This document shows, one piece after another, positions 36,501 through 42,100 of a stretch of 52,315 nucleotides of DNA (within the stretch, counting starts at the first letter, position 1; each line of letters starts with the position of its first letter). The stretch comes from Trileptium ribeirensis (Eukaryota; Nematoda; Enoplea; Enoplida; Thoracostomopsidae). Where the stretch lies: positions 1-52,315 of the forward strand of contig JASANE010027996.1 in the NCBI GenBank assembly GCA_030248225.1, in the 5' to 3' direction. The position numbers and the translations under genes are program-made. The notes beneath the pieces were generated by a model. It did not search any database. It was not told the origin of the DNA and saw only the letters and a list, made by a program, of their open reading frames with translations.

Positions 36501-39160
36501 CGCCTCCATTTACAACACCTACGTTTGTTACATGTTATCACGTAGCAAACTTGAAATTATTGGTTTATCTGGTTCTGAAAGAAAATAAAAGACGGTATAC
36601 AATAATTTTCAGATCAATGGTCACAGACATTGTTTAGGCTAGCGTTGGGCAACCAGTGTCCATCAGCGAGATGATGATGGCTTTCTGATCAGAATGCTAT
36701 AAATGATAGAAACTGTGATACTGCTCGCACACTATCAATAAATACAGTTCATTACCAAGAACACAGTCTAAGACTGCGTTGCAGATAATTATGGTACTAT
36801 ACTCCAATGTAGACTGATTTACAAAGTTTACATGCGCACTGGCTGGTGCTTGACGCAATTTGTGTTAGCCAAGCTTAGAGCTAGGCACTTCTAAATAATC
36901 CTTGCTCTGTTACCGAGGTGGACCGGTTTAATTCTAACATGCACCGCAGAGTTCTGATTGGGTAAATATTGCTGCTACAAACGTAGACTTGGCTTTGTTT
37001 TGTTAACAAACTCCTGCGGGTCAAGGTGCAAAATTCCAGCTGAAATTAAATGTCCTACTTAAGTTTCACAGTGCAATTTGCTAAGTTAATCTTTTCTTTC
37101 GTTTGGTTGTATTGGATCATAGAGTTTATGTTTGGACCACAGATGAAGCAAACATGTGGAACATTTTAAACCGAAATTCCGGTTCTGCTATGGTTTTGGC
37201 ATTTTGCCGGAACCGCAACCGGAACATGTTTTCGCCGAATTAGAGTTCCTGTTGCTCCCTGAAATATACAGTTATCATAAGTCATACATGCACAAGCAGG
37301 GTTTCAGGGAGAACTAACCCCAACCCCAAGGCCCTGGTCTACCCCCTGAGGCTCCGCACCCCCCAAGGCGTGCGGAAAATTTTAGCAAAAATAGGATGAA
37401 AATTGGCAAAAATGGGGAATTCGGGGGTGGGGAAAGTCGCCAATCTTTTGCAATGCCACATCCGACCGCCGACCCCGGCTTCTCCCTGATACATCTGAGC
37501 GTCAGCATGTATGATCATAGGCGTCAACGGTCCGTCGGCGTAGGGGGCAAGACTGTCGGCGGGTGGTAGAGGATAGACTCCCAGCCGACATTTTTGCCAA
37601 TTTTAGTCAATTTTTGACGATTTTACCTAATTTCTGACGATTTTACCTAATTTTTGTCGATTTTACAACAATTTTGGTAGACTTTACCCCAATTTTTGCT
37701 AAAACTTTTTGCGCGACAACGGCGGGAAGGGGAGAGGGGTGCAGAGCCTTCAGCAGTTGGGTAAATATGGCTTGACGGGGTTCAACCCTTAGTGGGATAT
37801 ATCTATAAATATATATCGACGGCGAATCCACAACGATAACGAATTTACATAATCCAAAGCGACGGCGACTGATCAATGTTACGATATAGATTTATCTCTT
37901 TTAGGCTTGTCCATTGTGAAAACAGTTCTATATTAAAAATTTGTTGCTGCGGCATTTAGCGAGAAAAAACAAATTTTAAATCTATTCGATCATACATTTG
38001 TACAATGAAATTAATTGTACACCGTTTGAAGGAAAAATACACCTGTTTCAGTAAGAAGAAATTTTTTCCTCGGCCAGATATCGCCAATACAATTTGATAA
38101 ATAACTGAAAACGATTGTGAAATATTCATTCATACCGAGGTATATTTTCGCTTAAATGTGATGTCCGGCTGTTAACCAACAGAGTGGAGTGACGATTGTC
38201 CGATTTCATTTCGGCCGCCGAGGAGCACGGACTTGGCAGACGATTTGGTAATGGAGGTGAAATGACGCCATTCGCAAGTGTTGGCGATATATTTTCTTGG
38301 ATAGCTAACGGAGCACGGGGAGAATTATTGGTCACTAACGAAGTATCGTACAAACGTGTATCAGCAGCTGGGGCTGACGTGACATCATGATAGTCAATCA
38401 GATGCTTTTTTGCATTGACGCAACCGCTGCTAATATTAAGCGTTAAATCCTTGCGACTAAATGGTTTCTGTTGCTGCGTAGCTGGTATTATAGTAGTAGT
38501 AGCAGCACTAGTATGAGTAATAGCTCGGGCCAGATCAGTAGCATTGAAAGCTGCAGTTGCACTGCCACTTTCGTTCGAATGACGACTAATTGCTGGGGAT
38601 GAGTTGCTTGCAGACGTTGCGGCAGCCGTAAACGCAGGCTGTGAATACGAAATTTTGTTTGTACCGCCAACACGCAATGTGACACTGCATTTGGGTGACG
38701 CCTTGGCCAATACCGAAGACGCAATAGAGACAGGAGTCGTTGTTATCACAGTGGCGGACGCTGGTGAACTGATCGGAGTTTTCGAATTTTCAGGCGATAC
38801 TAACGGTGGTATCGGCGATAGCGATGATTTGCCAACTGTACCACCGGAAGACGAGCTGCCATTTCTGCTGTTGCTAATTATTCCCTGCTTGCTATAGTGG
38901 TCACAAACAGTTGTTGTGTTATTATTGTTCGGATAGGATGATGAAGTATTAATTTTTCGACGATCATTAGTCTTCGCTGGTGATACTTTGTTTAAAGCAA
39001 GTGTACCGCACGAAGAGGAGGTGGCCACCTTTCCAGATATAGATTGAGCATGATGGTGTGCCGCTGATCGTCGTTGCTCTTTTTGAGATGTTGAAGCATC
39101 GGATTGGTTAACTACCGATGTTGCTGTTGATACTTCCTCAGATAATCGATCATGTGGTGT
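10932..39160 (-). CDS. PPP2R3: PPP2R3-like gene: protein phosphatase 2A regulatory subunit B'' (13 exons, 5' end missing)
   Basis: Spliced gene for a B''-type regulatory subunit of the PP2A holoenzyme, which binds the A/C core and directs the phosphatase to substrates in a calcium-sensitive way. Exons in transcription order: 39160-38136, 36064-35935, 34957-34854, 30957-30855, 28687-28613, 27835-27749, 26904-26748, 23960-23912, 22839-22753, 17728-17584, 15596-15450, 13870-13767, 11277-10932. Every junction is AG/GT with matching phase. The total is 2559 bases, 852 codons plus stop. Family landmarks in order: FYFPKGRP, LPLYWKKP, CHDEASRF, THPGLTFL, DYFSYEHFYVIYCKFWELD, YPDFVWFLLAEEDKRNPT, SIEYWF with EF loop DMDGDGILSFHE, FFDTFINIDKYLD, DWERFAAEEYELLVAEE. 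The first EF-like loop is DRDHDLIIDRND. The first listed exon is open to its acceptor with no suitable Met, so at least one upstream exon is missing. It is unclear which vertebrate paralogue it is closest to, but the FYFPxGRP motif fits PR72/PR130. Confidence 0.96.
12203..13090 (+). repeat. Dispersed family X, degenerate tandem copies
   Basis: GCATGCAGGG-TCAAGAATGGTC followed by CTGAATACAATAA occurs at 12203 and again at 12771, and in weaker form near 12947. Between the first two lie GGGACCACTCCCTG, GCCCGAATAT and TTTTACGGTCGACGAAC blocks. The same blocks in the same order occur inverted at 29640-30010. Translation of both copies gives similar peptides (LLS-VQLDY, FTV-E-D, NV), so the family may have once been coding. 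An A/C-only stretch interrupts this copy. Confidence 0.75.
12450..12652 (+). repeat. A-rich low-complexity tract (A with C, rare G)
   Basis: About 200 bases almost wholly A with C singles and C pairs to quintuplets. It contains long A homopolymers and almost no T or G. Such a tract is likely unstable or partly a sequencing/assembly product. ORFs of poly-Lys or poly-Phe across it are artefacts. Confidence 0.9.
13096..13306. mobile_element. Tc1/mariner-like MITE (CAGTCACGG ends), 211 bp
   Basis: The left end is CAGTCACGGACAAAAATATG; the right end read inward is CAGTCACGGGCTGACATAT. Both end in CAGT as in Tc1/mariner elements, but the flanking pair is CA rather than TA. The interior has several CGTTTATAAACG and CAAACGCAAACA blocks that can pair. 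Confidence 0.7.
13767..13870 (-). CDS. PPP2R3: PPP2R3-like exon 12: DWERFAAEEYELLVAEE
   Basis: 104 bases, phase 0 to phase 2. It encodes NDDDGLTDWERFAAEEYE then LLVAEESAGVDQRDSE. This is the end of the conserved B'' core (family SDWDRFAAEEYETLVAEE). The acceptor is ATATTTCAG. The donor is GAAAT then GTAAGT. The AT joins A of the last exon to give Ile. Confidence 0.97.
14089..14230. mobile_element. Tc1/mariner-like MITE (CAGTA-CCCGCC ends), copy 1
   Basis: Begins after TA with CAGTACCCGCCAAAAATGGC and has GCTGTCGCTCG; the other side has CGCTCGCTCGAAATG and GACAGTCATTTCTG. It is related to the copy at 16353. The right boundary is eroded and approximate. Confidence 0.65.
15450..15596 (-). CDS. 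PPP2R3: PPP2R3-like exon 11: DLK-x-C and FFDTF-x-N segment
   Basis: 147 bases, 49 codons, phase 0 at both ends. It encodes LIDVVRPRDPSRICLNDLK, then NCQMTPLFFDTFINIDKYLD and MERRDG. It aligns with the family's MLDLVKP, DLKRCRM and FFDTFFNLEKYLDHEQRD. The acceptor is GGCATTTTAG; the donor is GTTAC then GTAAGT. The join to the next exon is about two residues shorter than in the human protein, so no exon needs to be missing between them. Confidence 0.95.
15810..16080. mobile_element. Possible CAGTCAC-type MITE rich in ATCGAAATCG motifs
   Basis: TACAGTCACCGCCAGAAA begins a stretch with repeated TGCAATCGAAATCGG-like blocks, seen also near 24740, 27900 and 29300. I could not place a convincing right end. 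Confidence 0.4.
16353..16516. mobile_element. Tc1/mariner-like MITE (CAGTA-CCCGCC ends), copy 2, 164 bp
   Basis: TA duplications at 16351-16352 and 16517-16518. The left end is CAGTAACCCGCCCAAAATGG; the right end read inward is CGGTAGGTGCCAGAAATGAC. The inner GCTCGCTCG blocks are inverted copies. Confidence 0.75.
16557..16662 (+). repeat. G-run direct repeat pair
   Basis: GGGGGCACAGCTTA-ATG at 16557 recurs as GGGGGCACGGCTTACATG at about 16645, with a G homopolymer of about 10 in the second. Likely decayed repeat DNA; homopolymer length may be unreliable. Confidence 0.45.
17483..17516 (-). mobile_element. Solo end of the TGGCCTGTCCACA MITE family
   Basis: 34 bases ending CGGAGGGCTATGGACAGGCCA match the outer end of the element at 10263 (inverted) with one difference. 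The other end was not found, so it is a truncated copy. It sits about 70 bp from exon 10 of the PPP2R3-like gene. Confidence 0.65.
17584..17728 (-). CDS. PPP2R3: PPP2R3-like exon 10: canonical EF-hand
   Basis: 145 bases, phase 2 to phase 0. It encodes SIEYWFRCMDMDGDGILS, then a helix (ELQMFYDEQ) and GIEPIPFLDILCQ. The loop DMDGDGILSFHE is a full 12-residue calcium-binding EF hand, with Asp at 1, 3 and 5, Gly at 6 and Glu at 12. The acceptor is GTTATTTTAG; the donor is TGTCAG then GTTGGT. A MITE end lies only about 70 bp downstream in the intron. Confidence 0.98.
17778..17874 (-). mobile_element. Retroposed tRNA-like insert (79 bp) with 9-bp target duplication
   Basis: GACATCTGA is present at 17778-17786 and 17866-17874. 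Between them, on the minus strand, lies a tRNA-sized sequence. It has A box TAGCTCTGTGG, a perfect D stem GCTC/GAGC, a GTA triplet where the anticodon should be (Tyr-like), and a T arm GTAGG-TTCGAAT-CTTAC. The acceptor and anticodon stems do not pair well, so it is a pseudogene or minimal SINE, not a functional tRNA gene. It sits just upstream of exon 10 of the PPP2R3-like gene, in the same orientation. Confidence 0.75.
17991..20222 (+). mobile_element. Tandem-unit element, long copy (about five units of about 365 bp)
   Basis: Starts CACTAGTAACTCTATCGA, then TGCAGAACGTAGTGAAG. Units with CCCATGCCCGAAAACC, CAGCCGCCCAAGAC, GGTCGAGGAACCACTGGGGC, CCTTAATCGAAAAACAAAAA and GGCATCGGCATTTATCATTT begin near 18256, 18622, 18988, 19361 and 19717, after a partial unit at 18149. 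It ends with AAAATCGGTTAA, GAGTTATGGCCGATCACAC and CTCCACTACGTTTCACTATG near 20215. The motif CAGAACGTAGTGAA near the start is inverted at the end. Open frames running through the units are not conserved as proteins. It lies in the intron between PPP2R3-like exons 9 and 10, antisense to the gene. Confidence 0.85.
21340..21672. repeat. Fold-back element B centred on an AT palindrome
   Basis: The outer blocks CTCGATGAGGCAGTTC and, inverted, GAACCGCCTCATCAAGCTGA lie at about 21354-21369 and 21646-21665. TTGGGTTCCCAA (about 21417) is mirrored by TTGGGAACCCAA (about 21582). The arms meet at the stem GATAAAATTCTC (21483-21494) / GAGAATTTTATC (21513-21524) with a TATATA loop. The motifs also occur in fold-back element A. 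Confidence 0.75.
21483..21524. repeat. AT-rich perfect hairpin at the centre of fold-back B
   Basis: A 12-bp perfect stem with an 18-base alternating TA loop that is itself self-complementary, so it could form a cruciform. Confidence 0.9.
21818..21969. mobile_element. Tc1/mariner-like MITE, 152 bp with TA duplication
   Basis: TA at 21816-21817 and 21970-21971. The left end is CAGTCACGGACAAAAATAAG; the right end read inward is CAGTGACGGTCAAAGATAAG, with about 22 of the first 26 bases the same. This is the cleanest member of the CAGTCACGG group here. No coding capacity. Confidence 0.85.
22753..22839 (-). CDS. PPP2R3: PPP2R3-like exon 9: DFVWFLLAEEDKRNPT
   Basis: 87 bases, phase 2 to phase 2. 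It encodes DPRSVNGKMAYPDFVWFL then LAEEDKRNPT, the family's RMSYADFVWFL and SEEDKRNPTS block. The acceptor is TTTTTCTAG. The donor is ACAAG then GTACAT. Its final AG plus C of the next exon restores the conserved Ser before IEYWF. Confidence 0.96.
23912..23960 (-). CDS. PPP2R3: PPP2R3-like exon 8 (49-bp small exon)
   Basis: The smallest exon, 49 bases, phase 1 to phase 2. With the split codons it encodes AISSKIVDRVLSGAVT plus AG. It aligns with the family's SSSRIIERIFSGAVTRG segment. The acceptor is CATTTTCAG; the donor is ACAAG then GTCAGT. Both phases match neighbours that were found independently. Confidence 0.92.
24265..24375 (+). repeat. Dispersed repeat, second copy of the 2225-2340 segment
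   Basis: Contains GACTTAGGCTTAGTAG, CTCATATAAAAAG and ATCGAGAACTGCATAGC, collinear with the segment in fold-back element A. It lies in the intron between PPP2R3-like exons 7 and 8 and has no obvious fold-back arms here. Confidence 0.55.
25085..25570. repeat. GC-rich degenerate repeat pocket
   Basis: Patches such as CCCCTGACAAATCCCCGG, CATGCCCCCTGACA and many AAAATTTT blocks resemble the pockets near 28.8, 37.3 and 42.4 kb. No gene. Confidence 0.35.
25875..26620 (+). pseudogene. Jockey-like non-LTR retrotransposon, decayed 3' part of reverse transcriptase ORF
   Basis: Three frames carry successive pieces of the C-terminal reverse-transcriptase region of Jockey-superfamily elements. The first is GSIWTQDKHSVLITFSTIGC with PVINYATPVW (about 25885-26047), then stop. 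The second is HKETKMLEV followed by QLETYHRQWL and VDHSYYQV (26091-26201), then stop. The third is RLDPNISDICPHCQENTTHD (about 26477-26536), the Cys/His-containing end domain. Stops and frameshifts separate them, so the copy is dead. The upstream part, with the palm-domain catalytic motif, was not recognised. It lies in the intron between PPP2R3-like exons 7 and 8. Confidence 0.85.
26748..26904 (-). CDS. PPP2R3: PPP2R3-like exon 7: YFSYEHFYVIYCKFWELD and first EF loop
   Basis: 157 bases, phase 0 to phase 1. After TIRRLENVDDIN comes DYFSYEHFYVIYCKFWELD, a B'' hallmark almost unchanged across animals. It is followed by the EF-hand-like loop DRDHDLIIDRND, which has Asp at positions 1, 3 and 5 and Asp rather than Glu at 12, as in this family. 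The acceptor is ATATTTCAG. The donor is GATTTCG then GTAAAT. The single G joins CT of the next exon as Ala. Confidence 0.97.
27749..27835 (-). CDS. PPP2R3: PPP2R3-like exon 6
   Basis: 87 bases, 29 codons, phase 0 at both ends. It encodes VISRIYYSSSKPW, then a hydrophobic-charged stretch ending LLRKSTLLE. It aligns with the family's VIxRIFY, W-x-GKIT and RKSNFLQ segment. The usual Gly-Lys pair after Trp is replaced by His-Lys-His. The acceptor is AAATTGCAG; the donor is CTGGAG then GTGAGT. Confidence 0.92.
27870..28173. mobile_element. MITE with CAGTTA-ATTAAGTGCT ends, 304 bp
   Basis: The left end is CAGTTACAATCAGAATTAAG after TA. The right end read inward is CAGTTATACTCAGAATTAAG, followed outside by CA. 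The interior has several inverted CGATTTCG/CGAAATCG and TTTAATTTAACGAA blocks. It begins 34 bp upstream of PPP2R3-like exon 6. Confidence 0.8.
28613..28687 (-). CDS. PPP2R3: PPP2R3-like exon 5: DxVDTHPGLTFL segment
   Basis: 75 bases, 25 codons, phase 0 at both ends. It encodes DIVDTHPGLTFLREAIEF then HSRYVHT, among the most conserved stretches of B'' subunits (family DVVDTHPGL and EFHSRYITT). The acceptor is TTTAACAG; the donor is CACACT then GTAAGT. Confidence 0.95.
29285..29415. mobile_element. CAGTCACGG MITE fragment
   Basis: TACAGTCACGGCCAGAAATA opens a stretch with CGATTTCAATTAATC and CGAAATTTCGATCG blocks. No matching right end was seen. Confidence 0.4.
29640..30090 (-). repeat. Dispersed family X, inverted copy
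   Basis: On the minus strand it reads TTTTTGTGGGACCACTCCCTG, GAGCCCGAATATTGTTC, GCCAGAAA, TTGCTATCTAACGTCCAAC, TTTTACGGTAGAGGAACCC and TGCGTGCAGGGAATCAA. These are the same ordered blocks as 12280-12800 without the A/C tract. It lies in the intron between PPP2R3-like exons 4 and 5. No intact gene is present in either copy. Confidence 0.75.
30602..30744. mobile_element. Possible MITE (CAGTTACGG end)
   Basis: The left end CAGTTACGGACAGAACAAAA pairs imperfectly with the right end, which reads inward CACAAAATCAGAAATAAAAG. It is similar in size to the 21818 element, but the last bases and the duplication are not clear. Confidence 0.4.
30855..30957 (-). CDS. PPP2R3: PPP2R3-like exon 4: CHDEASRF segment
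   Basis: 103 bases, phase 2 to phase 0. It encodes VTRDCHDEASRFIAMLSS, then NNRNYLVFDDFIPMVQ. It corresponds to the family's CHDDAAKF and NYL-x-x-x-DFIPLLQ segment. The acceptor is TATTTCAG in front of CGTAACT; the donor is GTTCAG then GTATTA. It was found by translating between recognised exons, and its phases close exactly on both sides. Confidence 0.93.
31886..32822 (+). mobile_element. Tandem-unit element, two-unit copy
   Basis: The same ends as the 17991 copy: CACTAGTAACTCTATCGA and TGCAGAACGTAGTGAAG at the start, and CTCCACTACGTTTCACTACG at the end. It holds only two units, near 31985 and 32330. The 3' tail again has AAAATCGGTTAAGGCGTT and GAGTTACGGCCGATCACAC. It lies in the intron between exons 3 and 4. 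Confidence 0.83.
33645..34000. repeat. Fold-back-related repeat C
   Basis: Contains TTTGGGTTCCCAACATTTTT near 33670 and GTCGAAATGGATATTTTCCG, AACCAGCTCATTGAGCT and CGAACGATACTAAAATTGTC near 33900-33960. The same blocks lie in elements A and B. Arms are partly lost. Confidence 0.55.
34320..34790. repeat. GGCTCGGCTC-rich degenerate repeat with strong palindrome
   Basis: Repeated variants of GGCTTGGCTCGGCTCTTAGG and GACTCT occur on both strands. A near-perfect palindrome, GGCTTGGCTCTAGAGCCGAG, with further pairing lies near 34740-34770. GGACAGATCTTAG and GGACAGATTTTAG occur at about 34370 and 34697. It is next to exon 3 of the PPP2R3-like gene. No coding sequence. Confidence 0.55.
34854..34957 (-). 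CDS. PPP2R3: PPP2R3-like exon 3: LPLYWKKP segment
   Basis: 104 bases, phase 0 to phase 2. The product begins AVELPLYWKKPVFL and ends EFKAFWI plus two bases. The family has CPLYWKxPLF here and a Val/Phe-Trp motif at the end of the first EF-like module. The acceptor is CTGTTGTAG. The donor is ATATA then GTGAGC. The two bases TA plus C of the next exon make Tyr. This exon is too short and too overlapped by stops for simple ORF scans, but it is clear from homology and phase. Confidence 0.9.
35935..36064 (-). CDS. PPP2R3: PPP2R3-like exon 2: FYFPxGRP motif
   Basis: 130 bases, entered in phase 2 and left in phase 0. It encodes 44 residues starting RFYFPKGRP, the conserved opening of the B'' core in PR72/PR130, followed by a helical stretch ending PTIMK that matches the family's segment before the LYWK motif. 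The acceptor is GTTTTCAG; the donor is AAA then GTGAGT. The phase-2 entry fits the CG left by the previous exon. Confidence 0.93.
37315..37760. repeat. GC-rich repeat pocket with ATTTTACC-TAATTT tandem stretch
   Basis: A C/G-run half (CCCCCTGAGGCTCCGCACCC) is followed by AATTTTAGCAAAAA and tandem copies of GACGATTTTACCTAATTT near 37615-37660. It then ends in a second GC-rich part. It looks like a decayed inverted element. Open frames across it are not convincing. Confidence 0.45.
38136..39160 (-). CDS. PPP2R3: PPP2R3-like exon 1 of those found: disordered N-terminal region
   Basis: A 1025-base exon open through its whole length. It encodes about 341 residues rich in Ser, Thr, Asn, Pro and Ala, with runs such as SSSSGG, NNNNTTT and HHH, and many SP and TP pairs. 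It has no folded-domain signature; in PR130-type subunits the equivalent N-terminus is long and poorly conserved. The acceptor reads CTTTTCAG in front of ACACCACAT. The donor is CCTCG followed by GTATGA, so it leaves 2 nt (CG) that join G of the next exon to make Arg. There is no in-frame Met near its start, so translation must begin in an exon further upstream. Unspliced reading stops just after the donor, which supports the junction. Confidence 0.9.
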
Positions 39161-42100
39161 CTGAAAAGATTAATAAAAAGCTACTTAAAGGGTTCATACT
39201 ACTTCTATGGCTGTGTATGCTATAATGGTTGAAGCAAGGCACATACGTTACATTAGCTAAAATATCAACAACAGAAACATATGTGTTGTACGTTATGGAC
39301 ATCAACCTTTAGGACATAACCCAGATCCGACACCTCTCATAAAACTTATAACTAAAAATATTGGCTAAAGTCACAAAGTTTACTATAAGTGTCGTTATAT
39401 AAGAATTTTGCAGAAATTCCTTGGAGCATCGCAAGCCGAAAACTAGGCGTACAATAATTAGGTGTTAGCTTTGTTTCTACTACAAAAGCCACTTTCTGTT
39501 TACACATTTTATACCAAAACTGCAGTAAAATAATATATTACCTTAACATACAAGCAATTAATGAAAACAAAAACTATCTGTTAATAACTAGTCACATGAC
39601 AGCAGGTCAAAACAAAGCGAGAACGCACAGATATATCTAATATATATACATAAAATAAAATAATTCCCAGAGCAGTTGCATGAGATTGTCATAGTAATAA
39701 TGCAAACTGCAGTAGCTTGAAAAAATTCGTTATCCCGAATTCGCCACGTTGTTGAACTCCGATTGGAAATCATGAAACAAGTTACAAAATCAAGAGATTG
39801 AAACGCGATTCCACGCCGACGATTACATACTCCATATGTTGAAGATCCTAAGTCTAAACTTTTCCCAATCAAGTAGCTTAAACGCTTTAAATTTGGGTAA
39901 GATTTTAGGTTGTTTTCCAAAGTTTCGCTAAAACGCAGTTCAGGTGGTTAATAGGGGTACGAATTTTGGCACACGGCCTTGCCAGAGGTAGGCGCATACA
40001 AAAGTTTTTGAGCCCACGGGTACCCGCAAAAATTGGAGGCTTGTCCACCACCACTAGGCCCGTTCCCCCGCTCCGAAAGAAATTTTTCAGGCCAGCAATG
40101 CCCGCAAATGGCAAACCTATATCGAAGGCTTTGGAAGTATTTACATTATTGACTATAAATTATTCTTCTGTATTTAGCTTCGTGATGGATAAGTTCATGC
40201 CATTGAGATTCATCGCCCAGACGACATGACGCATAAATTTATCCACTTTGGTCGCTCACCTACTTATCGCCCAACCAGCCGCCTTAAACGCAATGTTTTT
40301 CGCTTAAAATACTGCGAAGCTGGTAAGAACCCCGTTACATGATCTGTACATCACCGATTGCTCAAATCGCTTATCGGACAAATACTTTCTACCACAGCCA
40401 TGGATTTTTATATCATTATATCGACTGTATCATTATATCGAGCGGGCCGACACCCGATTACAAACGAGCCGGGCCTGGCTATACCGAAATTTTGCAGCTC
40501 CGGGCCAGGCTGACATCGTTTTCCAACAGCCGGGCAGGGACAAGCCGAAAAATTAGCTGTACAAAAGAGTAGATTCGAGTAAAACGTAGCACTAGATTGC
40601 GAATATGTCACTAGGCGTATTGAGTGCTTATTTCACGTTCAATTGCAGTTATGTTACGCTTTCTGCCTTCTGGTTTATAGCAATAATCTTGTTTCGCTTC
40701 ACAACAATTAAAACAAACTGTCGGAAATATCGTCTACACAAAGAACTTGTGCGAGAGAATTCACAGCTATTCGACTCAAAACAGCTCAAATATTCAACCG
40801 TACTATAGTTGTCATTGGTCAATTCAAGAAACAGTTTTCCAAAAACTACTTTGATTTCGCAATTATGACCATGATTTCCTCACAAGTTTTAATTGGTTTC
40901 GACTGAATTGTGCATTACCAGTAGACAATTTTAACATAGAAAAAACAAGTTTAAACATTTCTATGCTTCGCTAAATAAAATTATCTACTGATCTTTTGAA
41001 GTAAATGATTGATTTGCATACTTTTTATTTCATGTATTATCAGCGTACACAAATAGAATATATGTCAGATGTTTCATCCTAGAGTGATCGGATGAAGTTT
41101 TGTCCCTCTGAGCATAAGCCTAGCCAAAGCTCAAAATTTAACGTCAATTTTTTGTTGTCCGGTACACATGTCAAGTTCCCTGTTGCATTGCGAAGTCGGC
41201 ATGATCCCAAAAACAATGATAAAATCCGCAAAAGAAACGCGTATCTGCACCTTGGACGTATCAACGCCAAAAAATTGAAAACAAAAACAAAAACCAACTT
41301 CAAATTTCAGTAATTGAACCAAGAATTTGAACTTCGGTACGCGTTTAACAAGTATAATTATCGTCTTCATAGCATAACCCCATAAGTCATAATAAATGTT
41401 GAAATAGATATTTGAAATAATTACGTGGTAATGTAGTTCAAACCAACAAATATATTATCCAAAGTAAACTTGTTACTTTAAACATACGCATATATTAACA
41501 ATTGGAAAAAGGAACCCCTGTAAAAATGTTACCTTTGAAAACTTACTATGTCTCATGGTGAAGATTAGCGTGCAAAACCATATTTGCCTGGGAAACTTTT
41601 TCGTTTATTATAAAATGAAAAGTGCTTTTTCAGTCATAACCGTGCCCTTCGCTTTTCACTCCCTAAATTATTGAAAACAAGTAGGACAGTAAACACCTAA
41701 GAGACTTGTTATTTCACTACGTATTACTGTCTTTCGATGCGTCGAAAAGTACCTTTTTAGCACGCTAAAAGCAATGGTTAATACGTTATGGCTGTGTGAT
41801 TGAAAGAAAAAAAAGACGGAAATACGATGAACAAATTTCAAAATCGCCCTATTTGGGGTAGTTAAGTAACTAGATTTGGTCAGATTCCACTCCTCGACAC
41901 ACGCTAAGTCCAGCTTACATCAGTCGCCTAAAACCACATCCTGGAATACTGCAATCCAAAAACCTCATCAAAAAGTCATTGAAATGACGTCACAATATAC
42001 AGTGTCCTCTCGGGCAACCCGTCGAACCAGGGGTTCGTGACTTCTCTCCGGAAGCCACAATATCATTCACTGACAAACATATCTCACGACATTCCACTTC

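Noticed and set aside
37739..37900. Short ATATAT and TA-rich stretches as promoters
   Set aside because: TATA-like strings are common in this AT-rich DNA and no transcription start evidence is available.
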